Shown one piece after another: positions 1-5,607 of a DNA stretch of 5,607 nucleotides. This DNA comes from Clostridiales bacterium UBA1246 (GTDB taxonomy: Bacteria; Bacillota; Clostridia; Oscillospirales; Oscillospiraceae), in assembly GCA_002308315.1 (NCBI GenBank), contig DBWE01000041.1:1-5607 (forward strand). Reading direction: 5' to 3'. The notes under the pieces are model-generated. The model did not search any database and was not told where the DNA came from. It was given only the letters and a program-made list of their open reading frames with translations. The position numbers were made by a program, and so were the translations under genes. The first letter of the stretch is position 1. Each line of letters opens with the position of its first letter.

Positions 1-28
1 CCGGGTTCGGATAGGTTCCGTCTGCTTA

Positions 29-58
29 AGTATACAATAACACAAAAAGTCATGTCAA
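29..58 (-). promoter_or_regulatory. Sigma-A-type promoter reading off the left edge
   Basis: On the minus strand a perfect -35 box TTGACA (positions 58-53) is followed after 18 bases by a -10 box TATACT (34-29), five of six matches to consensus. Transcription would begin near position 22 and run leftward out of the window. It lies directly beyond the two hairpins that end the permease operon, so it would start a separate transcript for the next gene on the same strand. In LplB/LplC operons that gene is often the solute-binding protein, but the sequence here cannot show it. Confidence 0.65.
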
Positions 59-65
59 TACGCCG

Positions 66-89
66 CCCCGGCTCCCGAAAGGGCCGGGG
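66..89. repeat. GC-rich hairpin in the operon-end spacer
   Basis: CCCCGG (66-71) pairs with CCGGGG (84-89). Inside, CCC (74-76) pairs with GGG (81-83) around a GAAA loop as read on the plus strand, leaving a two-base bulge at 72-73. There is no T-tract directly after it on either strand, so it is not a standard terminator alone. It follows the longer hairpin at 97-134 in the direction of permease transcription and may reinforce termination or protect mRNA ends. The pairing is seen; the role is inferred. Confidence 0.5.
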
Positions 90-96
90 ACAAACA

Positions 97-134
97 CGAT
101 ACCGGGCTTCGGATGATCCCGAAGCCCGGTATCG
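97..134 (-). terminator. Long perfect hairpin ending the permease operon
   Basis: CGATACCGGGCTTCGG (97-112) is the exact reverse complement of positions 119-134, giving a 16-base-pair stem with a six-base loop at 113-118. It starts nine bases past the stop codon of the downstream permease gene. Read on the minus strand, the stem is followed by GTGTTTGT, a weak T-rich tract, then by a second hairpin. This fits an imperfect intrinsic terminator or a 3'-end stabilising structure. No plus-strand gene ends here and the plus-strand side lacks a T-tract, so minus-strand function is preferred. Confidence 0.7.
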
Positions 135-143
135 ATATGCCGT

Positions 144-1088
144 TCAGCCCTTTATCGAGCCTATCATTACGCCCTTTACGAAATATTTCTGCACGAACGG
201 ATACATGCACAGTATCGGCAGGGTGGCGAATATGATCGTCGAATATTGCAGCAGCTTTTTGTACTCGCTGTAATTGCCCTGATCCGAAAGATTGAACTCA
301 TTCGTGCCCGAGCTCTGAACGATTATCTCTCTGAGGATAATCTGCAGCGGATACAGCGCTCTGTCGGTAAGATAGATCTGCGCGGTGATGTATTCGTTCC
401 ACTTGCCCACGGCGTAAAACAGGGCTATGACCGCCATGGTCGCCTTCGCCAGCGGGAAGGATATTTTGAAGAGTATGGTCAGATGCCCCGCTCCGTCCAG
501 CTGCGCGGATTCTTCAAGGCTGGCGGGGATAGCCTGGAAAGCCGTTCTGACGATTATCATGTTGAAAAAGCTCATCAGGCCCATAACGATCATTACCCAT
601 CTCGTGTTCACGATGCCGAGGGCTTTATTTATCATAAACGTCGGAACGATGCCGCCGGCGAAGAACATCGTTATGGTCATCATAATGACAAGATATTTCA
701 TCCACAGCGTGTTGCGGCGGGAAATGCAGTATCCGCCTATCGCGCTGAAAATCACGCTCAGCACCGTGCCGGTGCCCACGTAAAAGAAGGTATTCGCATA
801 GCCCCTTATGAGCGAGCTGTTCGCCAGCACCGAGGAATATCCCTTCAGCGTGGCGCTGTGGGCGGCGTCGTACAGGGGCCAGAGTATTATCCCGCCCTTA
901 TACTGCGTCAGCAGCGTCGGGTTGCTGACCGATGCGAAAAGCACGTGCAGCAGCGGAGCGAGACATACGAACGCGATTATCACCATCAAAACGGTGTTGA
1001 ATATCTTAAAGGCGATGCGGCCCGTGGTCTCTTTTATCCTCGTATTGCTTTTCTCGCTGATCTCCGCGAGCTTATCCGTCTTTGCCAT
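144..1088 (-). CDS. Carbohydrate ABC transporter permease, LplC/CUT1 type
   Basis: This 314-residue integral membrane protein is one of two channel-forming subunits of a sugar ABC importer. A charged cytoplasmic N-terminus (1-25) precedes about six hydrophobic segments, at roughly 26-53, 100-122, 131-155, 163-182, 213-228 and 283-303. The cytoplasmic EAA loop that docks on the ATPase is clear at about 191-214 (LEESAQLDGAG, ending in ISFPLAK). WNEY follows at 230-233. The C-terminus, YPFVQKYFVKGVMIGSIKG, is the signature ending of LplC-type permeases, and the length is normal for them. The ATG start is set by GGGAGGGAG (1102-1094) five bases upstream. The ribosome-binding site begins just after the stop of the preceding permease gene, so the two are one operon. 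The family imports oligosaccharides or sugar derivatives; the substrate cannot be predicted. The ATPase is not in the window and in this family is often a shared MsmK/UgpC-type protein encoded elsewhere. Confidence 0.95.
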   Translation of the reverse strand: MAKTDKLAEISEKSNTRIKETTGRIAFKIFNTVLMVIIAFVCLAPLLHVLFASVSNPTLLTQYKGGIILWPLYDAAHSATLKGYSSVLANSSLIRGYANTFFYVGTGTVLSVIFSAIGGYCISRRNTLWMKYLVIMMTITMFFAGGIVPTFMINKALGIVNTRWVMIVMGLMSFFNMIIVRTAFQAIPASLEESAQLDGAGHLTILFKISFPLAKATMAVIALFYAVGKWNEYITAQIYLTDRALYPLQIILREIIVQSSGTNEFNLSDQGNYSEYKKLLQYSTIIFATLPILCMYPFVQKYFVKGVMIGSIKG

Positions 1089-1104
1089 GCTGTCTCCCTC
1101 CCTT

Positions 1105-2064
1105 TCAGAACAGGCTGGTCTCGGAATACCTGCGGCTCAGGCTGTTCGCTATGAACAGCAGCATCAGACTGACGAAGGAATTGAACAGGCCGACCGCAGT
1201 GGAATACCCGTAATCGTGGTCAACGAACGCGCGTCTGTATACGAAGGACGAAATAACGTCGGAAACCTCGTAGGTTATCGGTCTGTAAAGGAGGATGATC
1301 TTTTCCATCGAGGTGTTCAGCAGGCTGCTGATGGTAAGTATCAGCATTATTATCACCGTCGGCGCTATGCTCGGCAGGGTGATGTGTATCGTCTGCTGCC
1401 ACCTGCCCGCTCCGTCTATCTTGGCAGCCTCGTAAAGCTCCTGATCCACTCCCGACAGCGCCGCGAGATAAATTATCGAGCCGTAGCCGAGCCCCTGCCA
1501 CGTGCCGCTCAGTACGTATATCGGTCTGAAGAAGGATTTTATGTTCAGCAGATCCGTATTGGCGAAATTCGTCGGCATGGACAGGCCGAAACTCTTCAAG
1601 TCGGTTTCCACCCTTATCCCCAGCTTCACCAGCATCGTCGTGATGGCGCCGTTGTAGGAGAAAAAGTCGATTATTATTCCGCAGATGACCACCGTGGATA
1701 CGAAGTACGGCATATAGCTTATGGTCTGTATCACCTTCTTGAACATCTCGTTCTCTATCTCGTTGAGAAGAAGCGCGAAGATGATAGGCGCCGGGAAATT
1801 CACTATTATGGACAGTATGCTGAGAACGAGCGTATTGCGTATCGTTCTCCAAAGATAATAGCTCTGGAAGAAATCGGCAAAGTTTTTCAGGCCGACCCAT
1901 TTGCTGAAAAGGAAGCCGCCTCTGGCGGAGTAATCCTCAAAGGCGAGCATATTGCCTATCATCGGCAGATAGTTCCAGATGATAAAGTAAACGAATATGG
2001 GCAGCGCCAGAAGATAGATCGGCCAATTATGCAGGAAATCCTTTTTTACTGTCCTCAGATTCAT
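1105..2064 (-). CDS. Sugar ABC transporter permease, LplB/CUT1 type
   Basis: This 319-residue membrane subunit is the partner of the LplC-type permease encoded 16 bases downstream. The N-terminus has a short basic stretch and a first membrane segment at about 15-37 (containing WPIYLLALPIFVYF). Further segments lie near 73-100, 115-135, 180-205, 234-252 and 286-308. QTISYMPYFVSTVV (113-126) is typical of LplB proteins. The EAA loop is canonical at 211-233 (YEAAKIDGAGRWQQ, ending ITLPSI). The protein ends in SRRYSETSLF, the usual LplB-type tail. The ATG start is supported by AAAGGAG (2079-2073), eight bases upstream. It is the first gene of the operon and is served by the promoter at 2169-2196 with a leader of about 100 bases. 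Family knowledge says such a pair works with a lipid-anchored solute-binding protein and a separate ATPase, neither visible here. Substrate unknown. Confidence 0.95.
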   Translation of the reverse strand: MNLRTVKKDFLHNWPIYLLALPIFVYFIIWNYLPMIGNMLAFEDYSARGGFLFSKWVGLKNFADFFQSYYLWRTIRNTLVLSILSIIVNFPAPIIFALLLNEIENEMFKKVIQTISYMPYFVSTVVICGIIIDFFSYNGAITTMLVKLGIRVETDLKSFGLSMPTNFANTDLLNIKSFFRPIYVLSGTWQGLGYGSIIYLAALSGVDQELYEAAKIDGAGRWQQTIHITLPSIAPTVIIMLILTISSLLNTSMEKIILLYRPITYEVSDVISSFVYRRAFVDHDYGYSTAVGLFNSFVSLMLLFIANSLSRRYSETSLF

Positions 2065-2072
2065 GCCGCGTG

Positions 2073-2079
2073 CTCCTTT
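2073..2079 (-). promoter_or_regulatory. Ribosome-binding site of the LplB-type gene
   Basis: AAAGGAG on the minus strand lies eight bases before the ATG at 2064. It is close to ideal for a Firmicutes ribosome and fixes the start of the first permease gene. Confidence 0.85.
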
Positions 2080-2087
2080 GCCGTAAG

Positions 2088-2099
2088 ATCGGCGCCGAT
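2088..2099. repeat. Perfect 12-base palindrome in permease leader
   Basis: ATCGGCGCCGAT reads the same on both strands. It lies between the permease promoter and the ribosome-binding site, about 60-75 bases downstream of the expected transcription start. A dimeric repressor site in this position would act as a roadblock, but the local DNA is GC-rich and the motif matches no operator I can name. The symmetry is seen; regulation is inference. Confidence 0.35.
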
Positions 2100-2168
2100 G
2101 CGCGAAGGCTCGCCGCCGTGCCTGCGGGTTTATGCCTTTTCCCGATTTTACATAACGCTTTTATATGT

Positions 2169-2196
2169 ATAATACCACATTATGACGAAATTTCAA
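2169..2196 (-). promoter_or_regulatory. Sigma-A-type promoter of the permease operon
   Basis: On the minus strand TTGAAA (2196-2191) and TATTAT (2174-2169) are separated by 16 bases, each five of six to consensus. The bases just before the -10 are TGG, which gives an extended -10 element. Transcription should start near position 2162, leaving a leader of about 100 bases. An eight-base palindrome GAAATTTC (2187-2194) overlaps the -35 box and could be part of a regulator site. The promoter is the only strong one upstream of the two permease genes. Confidence 0.7.
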
Positions 2197-2230
2197 GCGA
2201 TTTTTTATCTATTTTTAAATATATTATGAC
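2179..2230. repeat. Spaced direct repeat ATTATGAC at the permease promoter
   Basis: ATTATGAC occurs at 2179-2186, inside the promoter spacer, and again at 2223-2230, upstream of the -35 box. The copies are 44 bases apart, close to four helical turns, so they face the same side of the DNA. AraC-type activators, common regulators of LplB/LplC operons, often bind direct repeats, but two 8-mers in AT-rich DNA can also arise by chance. The second copy also forms the left arm of TGAC-N10-GTCA (2227-2244). Confidence 0.25.
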
Positions 2231-2297
2231 TTACATCAATGTCAGATTTTTATTATCATCACACAGTCGCCGTTTTGGACGCGGAACATAAAAAGCT

Positions 2298-2350
2298 CCT
2301 CGGGGATATATATTTCAATGGCAGGGTCCGTACCATCTCTTCAACCGAGG
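2298..2350 (+). promoter_or_regulatory. Possible leader stem covering the flippase ribosome-binding site
   Basis: CCTCGG (2298-2303) is the reverse complement of CCGAGG (2345-2350). The second arm contains GAGG (2347-2350), the only ribosome-binding-site candidate for the TTG start at 2361, ten bases downstream. The 41-base loop includes a small pairing of ATGG (2318-2321) with CCAT (2333-2336). A competing three-pair hairpin TCC-TCGG-GGA (2297-2306) would use the first arm and free the ribosome-binding site. Six base pairs across a long loop is weak, so control of translation is only a possibility. Confidence 0.25.
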
Positions 2351-2360
2351 CCGATGCGAT

Positions 2361-3680
2361 TTGAAAAAAATATCCTTTCTTCTCAAAAACACACTGCTCA
2401 TCACCTCCGCCTCGCTGCTGATGCGCTCCGTTTCCCTGTTTTTTCAGACGCGGGTAGCGGGCATGACCGGCGCCGAGGGCATGGGGCTGCTTCAGCTGGT
2501 CATGTCGGTACAGGCTCTGGCGATAACCGTCGCTGCGTCGGGCATACGCTACAGCGCCGCGCGCCTTGTCTCCGAGGAGCTGGGATTGAACAGATACGGC
2601 GCCGCGCGCATCGTAATGAGGCACTGCGTTATTTACGCCCTCCCGTTCGGTCTGACTTCCGGCTGCGCTCTTTATTTTCTCGCGGACGCGCTGAGCGTCT
2701 TTGCCGGCGACGAGCGGATCGCCCCCGCGCTCCGGCTGCTCGCGCCGGGCATGCCTTTTCTTTCGCTCAATTCCGTTTTCTGCGGCTACTTCGGCGCGGT
2801 GCGCAAACCGTGGAAGCTCTCTGCCGTGCAGCTGATCGAGCAGCTTTCCGGCATGGCGGCGGTCCTGATCTTCCTGCCCGCCGCGTCCGGACGCGGCGCG
2901 GGATACGCCTGTGCGGTCATATCCGGCTGTTTTTCCGCCTCGGACGCCGTTTCCTTTCTTGCTGCCCTCGCGCTTTTCATACCCGGCCGTCCGCGCGTCT
3001 CCGTGCGCGGAGCATCCGCGCGGGGCGTCTCTTCCCGTCTTCTGAAAACGTCGCTGCCCATCGCTCTGAGCTCATACGCGCGCACCGCCCTGTCCTCTCT
3101 GCGGCACATCACGGTGCCCTCCGCTCTGCGGCGTTCGGGAGCCTCCGCGTCGTCCGCGCTGTCGGTATACGGAACGGTGCACGGCATGGTCTTTCCCGTG
3201 ATAACCTTTCCGCAGGCGTTATTTTATTCTCTGTCCGAGCTTCTCATCCCGGAGCTGACCGCCGCCCAGGTCCGCGGCGACATGCGCAGGTGCGAGCGCA
3301 TCGTCGGCAGAGTGCTGTCCTGCGCTCTGATCTTTTCCGCCGCGTCTTCCGTTTTCTTCGCCGTATTCGGACCGCGGCTCGGCGAAGCGCTCTATAAGGG
3401 GCAGAACACGGGCGAATATATCCGCGTGATGGCGCCCCTGGCGGCTGTCATGTATCTTGACACCGTCACGGACGGGATGCTCAAGGGCTTCGGCCTCCAG
3501 CTCGATTCGATGTACATAAACATCGCCGACGCCGCGCTCAGTCTCGTTCTGATAACCGTCCTTATTCCCCTTGCCGGGATAAAGGCTTATATAGGCGTCA
3601 TTTTTTTCAGCGAATGCTTCAATTTCCTTTTGAGCTTTATCCGGCTGTCCCGCGCCGTAAAGATACATATAGGATTGTAA
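2361..3680 (+). CDS. SpoVB-like oligosaccharide/lipid flippase (MOP superfamily)
   Basis: This 439-residue polytopic membrane protein is related to SpoVB/YtgP and MurJ-type flippases. The first segment (about 5-30) is followed by GAEGMGLLQL (38-46 region), a hallmark of SpoVB-like proteins. The middle and C-terminal parts also fit: YGTVHGMVFPVITFPQ (270-285) with SELLIPELTAAQ, then LKGFGLQLDSMYINIADA (374-391), an IPLAGIKAYIGV segment, and SECFNFLLSFIRL (417-429). Family members move lipid-linked sugars across the cytoplasmic membrane for cell wall, spore cortex or surface polysaccharide; the cargo here is unknown. At 439 residues it is shorter than SpoVB (about 520), closer to 12 than 14 membrane segments. 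The start is TTG: no ATG or GTG lies in frame between the upstream stop at 2289 and 2361, and GAGG (2347-2350) is correctly spaced. Calling it a true sporulation protein would be inference, as no other sporulation gene is visible. It ends 62 bases before polA on the same strand. Confidence 0.88.
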   Translation: MKKISFLLKNTLLITSASLLMRSVSLFFQTRVAGMTGAEGMGLLQLVMSVQALAITVAASGIRYSAARLVSEELGLNRYGAARIVMRHCVIYALPFGLTSGCALYFLADALSVFAGDERIAPALRLLAPGMPFLSLNSVFCGYFGAVRKPWKLSAVQLIEQLSGMAAVLIFLPAASGRGAGYACAVISGCFSASDAVSFLAALALFIPGRPRVSVRGASARGVSSRLLKTSLPIALSSYARTALSSLRHITVPSALRRSGASASSALSVYGTVHGMVFPVITFPQALFYSLSELLIPELTAAQVRGDMRRCERIVGRVLSCALIFSAASSVFFAVFGPRLGEALYKGQNTGEYIRVMAPLAAVMYLDTVTDGMLKGFGLQLDSMYINIADAALSLVLITVLIPLAGIKAYIGVIFFSECFNFLLSFIRLSRAVKIHIGL

Positions 3681-3703
3681 TATCCGTACATTTGGGGTAT
3701 TAT
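3675..3703 (+). promoter_or_regulatory. Likely polA promoter overlapping the flippase stop codon
   Basis: TTGTAA (3675-3680, four of six to consensus) and TATTAT (3698-3703, five of six) are separated by exactly 17 bases. The -35 box includes the TAA stop of the flippase gene. Transcription would start near 3710, giving a leader of about 33 bases before polA. No terminator hairpin with a T-tract lies between the two genes, so read-through from the flippase gene is also likely. Confidence 0.45.
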
Positions 3704-3742
3704 TACGTTGCTTCAAAGTATCGGAAGGGACCGGTGTGCATC

Positions 3743-5607
3743 ATGAAAGTAATGATCCTCGACGGCAACAGCATCTTCAACCGAGCCTTTTACGGCATTC
3801 GCGCCCTTACCGCTCCCGACGGGCTGTACACCAACGCCGTATACGGCTTTATAAACATACTCAGAAAGCTCGTTTCCGAGGACGCTCCCGACGCGCTCTG
3901 CGTTGCCTTTGATCTCAAGGCGCCCACCTTCCGGCACAAAATGTATTCCGGCTACAAGGCCGACCGCAAGGGCATGCCCGACGAGATGGCACAGCAGCTT
4001 CCCTGGCTCAAGGACGTGCTTGACGCCATGAACATACCGCGCTATGAGCTCGAGGGCTATGAGGCGGACGATATCATCGGTACCGTATCGGCCGCATGCG
4101 AGGCCTCCGGCGACCTCTGCCTCATCGTCACGGGCGACCGCGACAGTCTTCAGCTCATCGGTCCGTCCACCCACGTCAAGCTGGTCTCGACAAAAGCGGG
4201 ACGCAGCGAGACCGTCGAGTATGACGAGGCAGCTTTCGTCGAAAAATACGGTTTTCCTCCCCGCAGCCTCGTTGACTGCAAGGCGCTCATGGGCGACAGC
4301 TCCGACTCCATACCGGGGGTCGCCGGCATCGGTGAGAAAACCGCCGGCGAGCTCATCAGACGCTTCGTCACCCTGGACGCGGTATATGATAATTTGAACG
4401 ACCCGTCCGTCAGGGCTTCCGTGCGCGAGAAGCTCGAGGCGGGGCGCGAGAGCGCCCGCATGTCCTATGCTCTCGCCGAGATCGACAGGGCCGCTCCATT
4501 TGATTTTTCTCCCTCGGACGCTTTGGTCGCGCCTCCCGACAACGACAGGCTTTACGCGCTGTTTTCCCGGCTCGGCTTCAGCAAGCTCATTGAGGCCTAT
4601 TCCCTTTCCGCTCCCGCCGCGTCCGCGCCGGCGGGAAGCTCCCCGAAGCTTGAATGGACCTCCGTCACCCCCGGGCAGGCGCTTGAAGCCTGCCGCGCCG
4701 CCGAAACGGTGTTCTTCTGCTGCGACAGCTCCTTCAGAGCCTTTGCTCTGATCGCGGACAGGCCCTGTCTCGTAAGCGAGCCGGACGAGGGATTTATAAA
4801 AGCCTTCTTCGCTCCGGGGATACGCAAGGCGGGCAGCGGAATAAAGGACCTCATGCGCGCGCTTGACCGCGAAGGCGTCGCCTTCGGCGATTTTGTATTC
4901 GACGCCGCCCTGGCGGCATATGTGCTCGATCCCTCGGAAACGGGATACGATCTCGTTCGCTGCGCCCGCAGACTGCTCGACCGCGATATACGCCCTCCCG
5001 TTTACGATGACGAGGGCGCGTTCGGTCTTTTGGACAGCTCCGAGGCCCTTGAAGCCCTTGAGGAGCACGCCGCCTGCATACGCGATATTTTCCGCTTCGC
5101 CGCTCCGCTCATCGACGAACAGGGCATGCGCTCGCTGTACTGCGATATAGAGCTGCCTCTTTGCCGCGTTCTCGCGGATATGGAACACCGCGGCTTCCTC
5201 GTCGACCGCGGCGCTCTGACCGGCTTCGGAATAAGTCTCGGCGAGGTCATCGACTCGCTGCGCGCCGAGATATACGAGCTTGCCGGCGGCGAATTCAACA
5301 TCAATTCTCCCAAGCAGCTCGGAGAGCTGCTTTTCGACAGGCTCGGTCTTCCGCCGTACGGCAAGACCAAGTCGGGCTATTCCACCAATATCGACGTGCT
5401 CAACCGCCTGGCGGGAAAGCATCCGATTGTTTCCAAAATAATCGACTACCGCAAGTTCACCAAGCTGAAGTCCACGTATACCGACGGCCTTGCCCGCGTT
5501 ATCGAGCCCGACGGCCGTATCAGGACGCATTTCAACATGACCGCCACCGCCACGGGCCGGCTTTCGTCCACGGAGCCCAACCTGCAGAATATCCCGGTGC
5601 GCACCGA
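3743..5607 (+). CDS. polA: DNA polymerase I, N-terminal part (runs off window)
   Basis: DNA polymerase I removes RNA primers and fills gaps in replication and repair. The frame is open to the right edge: 621 codons plus two bases of an expected 850-930. Residues 1-250 are the 5'-3' exonuclease with all expected acidic metal ligands: D7 (LDGNS), D57 (FDLKAPTFR), E107/D109/D110 (EGYEADDIIG), D132/D134 (TGDRDS) and D185/D188 (GDSSDSIPG), then the GIGEKTA helix-hairpin-helix. An Ala/Pro/Ser linker (about 288-302) leads to a 3'-5' exonuclease-like domain (about 303-455) lacking the DxE, NxxxD and YxxxD catalytic motifs, so proofreading is probably absent. The polymerase domain begins near 467 (DIELPLCRVLADMEHRGF), with FNINSPKQL, KLKSTYTDGL and TATGRLSSTEPNLQNIPVR (601-620). 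Motifs A, B and C lie beyond the edge. The ATG at 3743 is preferred because MKVMILDGNS matches the family N-terminus. An in-frame GTG at 3734 is four bases after GGAAGGG (3723-3729), against 13 for the ATG, and could be the true start. Confidence 0.97.
   Translation, partial: MKVMILDGNSIFNRAFYGIRALTAPDGLYTNAVYGFINILRKLVSEDAPDALCVAFDLKAPTFRHKMYSGYKADRKGMPDEMAQQLPWLKDVLDAMNIPRYELEGYEADDIIGTVSAACEASGDLCLIVTGDRDSLQLIGPSTHVKLVSTKAGRSETVEYDEAAFVEKYGFPPRSLVDCKALMGDSSDSIPGVAGIGEKTAGELIRRFVTLDAVYDNLNDPSVRASVREKLEAGRESARMSYALAEIDRAAPFDFSPSDALVAPPDNDRLYALFSRLGFSKLIEAYSLSAPAASAPAGSSPKLEWTSVTPGQALEACRAAETVFFCCDSSFRAFALIADRPCLVSEPDEGFIKAFFAPGIRKAGSGIKDLMRALDREGVAFGDFVFDAALAAYVLDPSETGYDLVRCARRLLDRDIRPPVYDDEGAFGLLDSSEALEALEEHAACIRDIFRFAAPLIDEQGMRSLYCDIELPLCRVLADMEHRGFLVDRGALTGFGISLGEVIDSLRAEIYELAGGEFNINSPKQLGELLFDRLGLPPYGKTKSGYSTNIDVLNRLAGKHPIVSKIIDYRKFTKLKSTYTDGLARVIEPDGRIRTHFNMTATATGRLSSTEPNLQNIPVRT

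Larger units (their letters stand above)
2065..2360. other. Divergent intergenic region
   Basis: These 296 bases separate the permease operon from the flippase gene. The permease side (2065-2130) is GC-rich leader. The middle (about 2145-2260) is strongly AT-rich and carries the operon promoter. The flippase side (2290-2360) contains a possible leader stem. On the plus strand I found -10-like TATTAT at 2222-2227 and 2251-2256, but neither has a good -35 at 16-18 bases, so the flippase promoter is not assigned. No plausible small gene is seen: the open frame at 2070-2291 has a GTG start, no ribosome-binding site and no recognisable protein. Confidence 0.7.

Noticed and set aside
52..273. A 73-codon plus-strand frame at the left edge
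   Set aside because: It covers both hairpins and the end of the LplC-type gene, has no ribosome-binding site and no recognisable product.
246..1154. A 302-codon plus-strand open frame opposite the LplC-type gene
   Set aside because: It is antisense to a clear permease, with low-complexity charged composition and no recognisable domain.
808..2172. A 454-codon plus-strand open frame opposite the LplB-type gene
   Set aside because: The protein is rich in R, H, Q and Y with no domain or membrane pattern, while the opposite strand encodes a canonical permease with ribosome-binding site and EAA loop.
2191..2205. Possible catabolite (CcpA cre) site near the permease promoter
   Set aside because: The sequence around the -35 box does not fit the cre consensus on either strand; the required central CG and spacing are missing.
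2145..2260. AT-rich stretch considered as an attachment site, origin or mobile-element boundary
   Set aside because: There are no terminal inverted repeats, target duplications, integrase or DnaA-box cluster. It is adequately explained as promoter DNA between divergent genes.
2070..2291. A 73-codon frame in the divergent intergenic region
   Set aside because: It has a GTG start without a ribosome-binding site, overlaps the permease leader and promoter, and has no recognisable protein pattern.
2318..3397. A 359-codon plus-strand frame with an ATG start overlapping the flippase
   Set aside because: The product is arginine-rich and non-membrane, whereas the TTG-started frame gives a family-typical multi-pass protein. 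The ATG alone does not outweigh that.
3713..5530. A 605-codon open frame on the minus strand opposite polA
   Set aside because: It lies entirely antisense to a confidently recognised polA, has no family resemblance, and is explained by the GC-rich codon use of polA, which leaves few stops on the other strand.

Overview
The window looks like a piece of chromosome from a Gram-positive, Clostridia-like bacterium with moderately high GC. This is inferred from three things: an LplB/LplC-type sugar permease pair, a SpoVB-like flippase with a TTG start, and a DNA polymerase I whose proofreading site is degenerate. Strong purine-rich ribosome-binding sites and AT-rich intergenic DNA in a GC-richer coding background fit the same picture. 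The genus cannot be told from the sequence.

Layout: the left half (144-2064) is a two-gene operon on the minus strand. The upstream gene (1105-2064) encodes an LplB-type permease. The downstream gene (144-1088), 16 bases further on, encodes an LplC-type permease. Together they would form the membrane channel of a CUT1-family carbohydrate ABC importer. Neither the substrate-binding protein nor the ATPase is in the window. Past the end of the operon are two tandem hairpins (97-134 and 66-89), then a good minus-strand promoter (29-58) that would drive a gene beyond the left edge.

The right half is on the plus strand. After a 296-base divergent intergenic region (2065-2360) comes a 439-residue flippase of the MOP superfamily (2361-3680). 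DNA polymerase I follows (3743 to beyond the right edge), with its own likely promoter overlapping the flippase stop codon. The intergenic region holds the permease operon promoter (2169-2196), a 12-base perfect palindrome in its leader, a spaced direct repeat, and a possible leader stem that covers the flippase ribosome-binding site.

The two halves are functionally unrelated: an accessory sugar-import operon sits back to back with a housekeeping locus. I see no RNA gene, CRISPR array, insertion sequence, phage gene or defence gene, and no convincing new system. The points worth a second look are regulatory: the operon-end hairpins plus new promoter, the leader motifs, and the polymerase proofreading domain.
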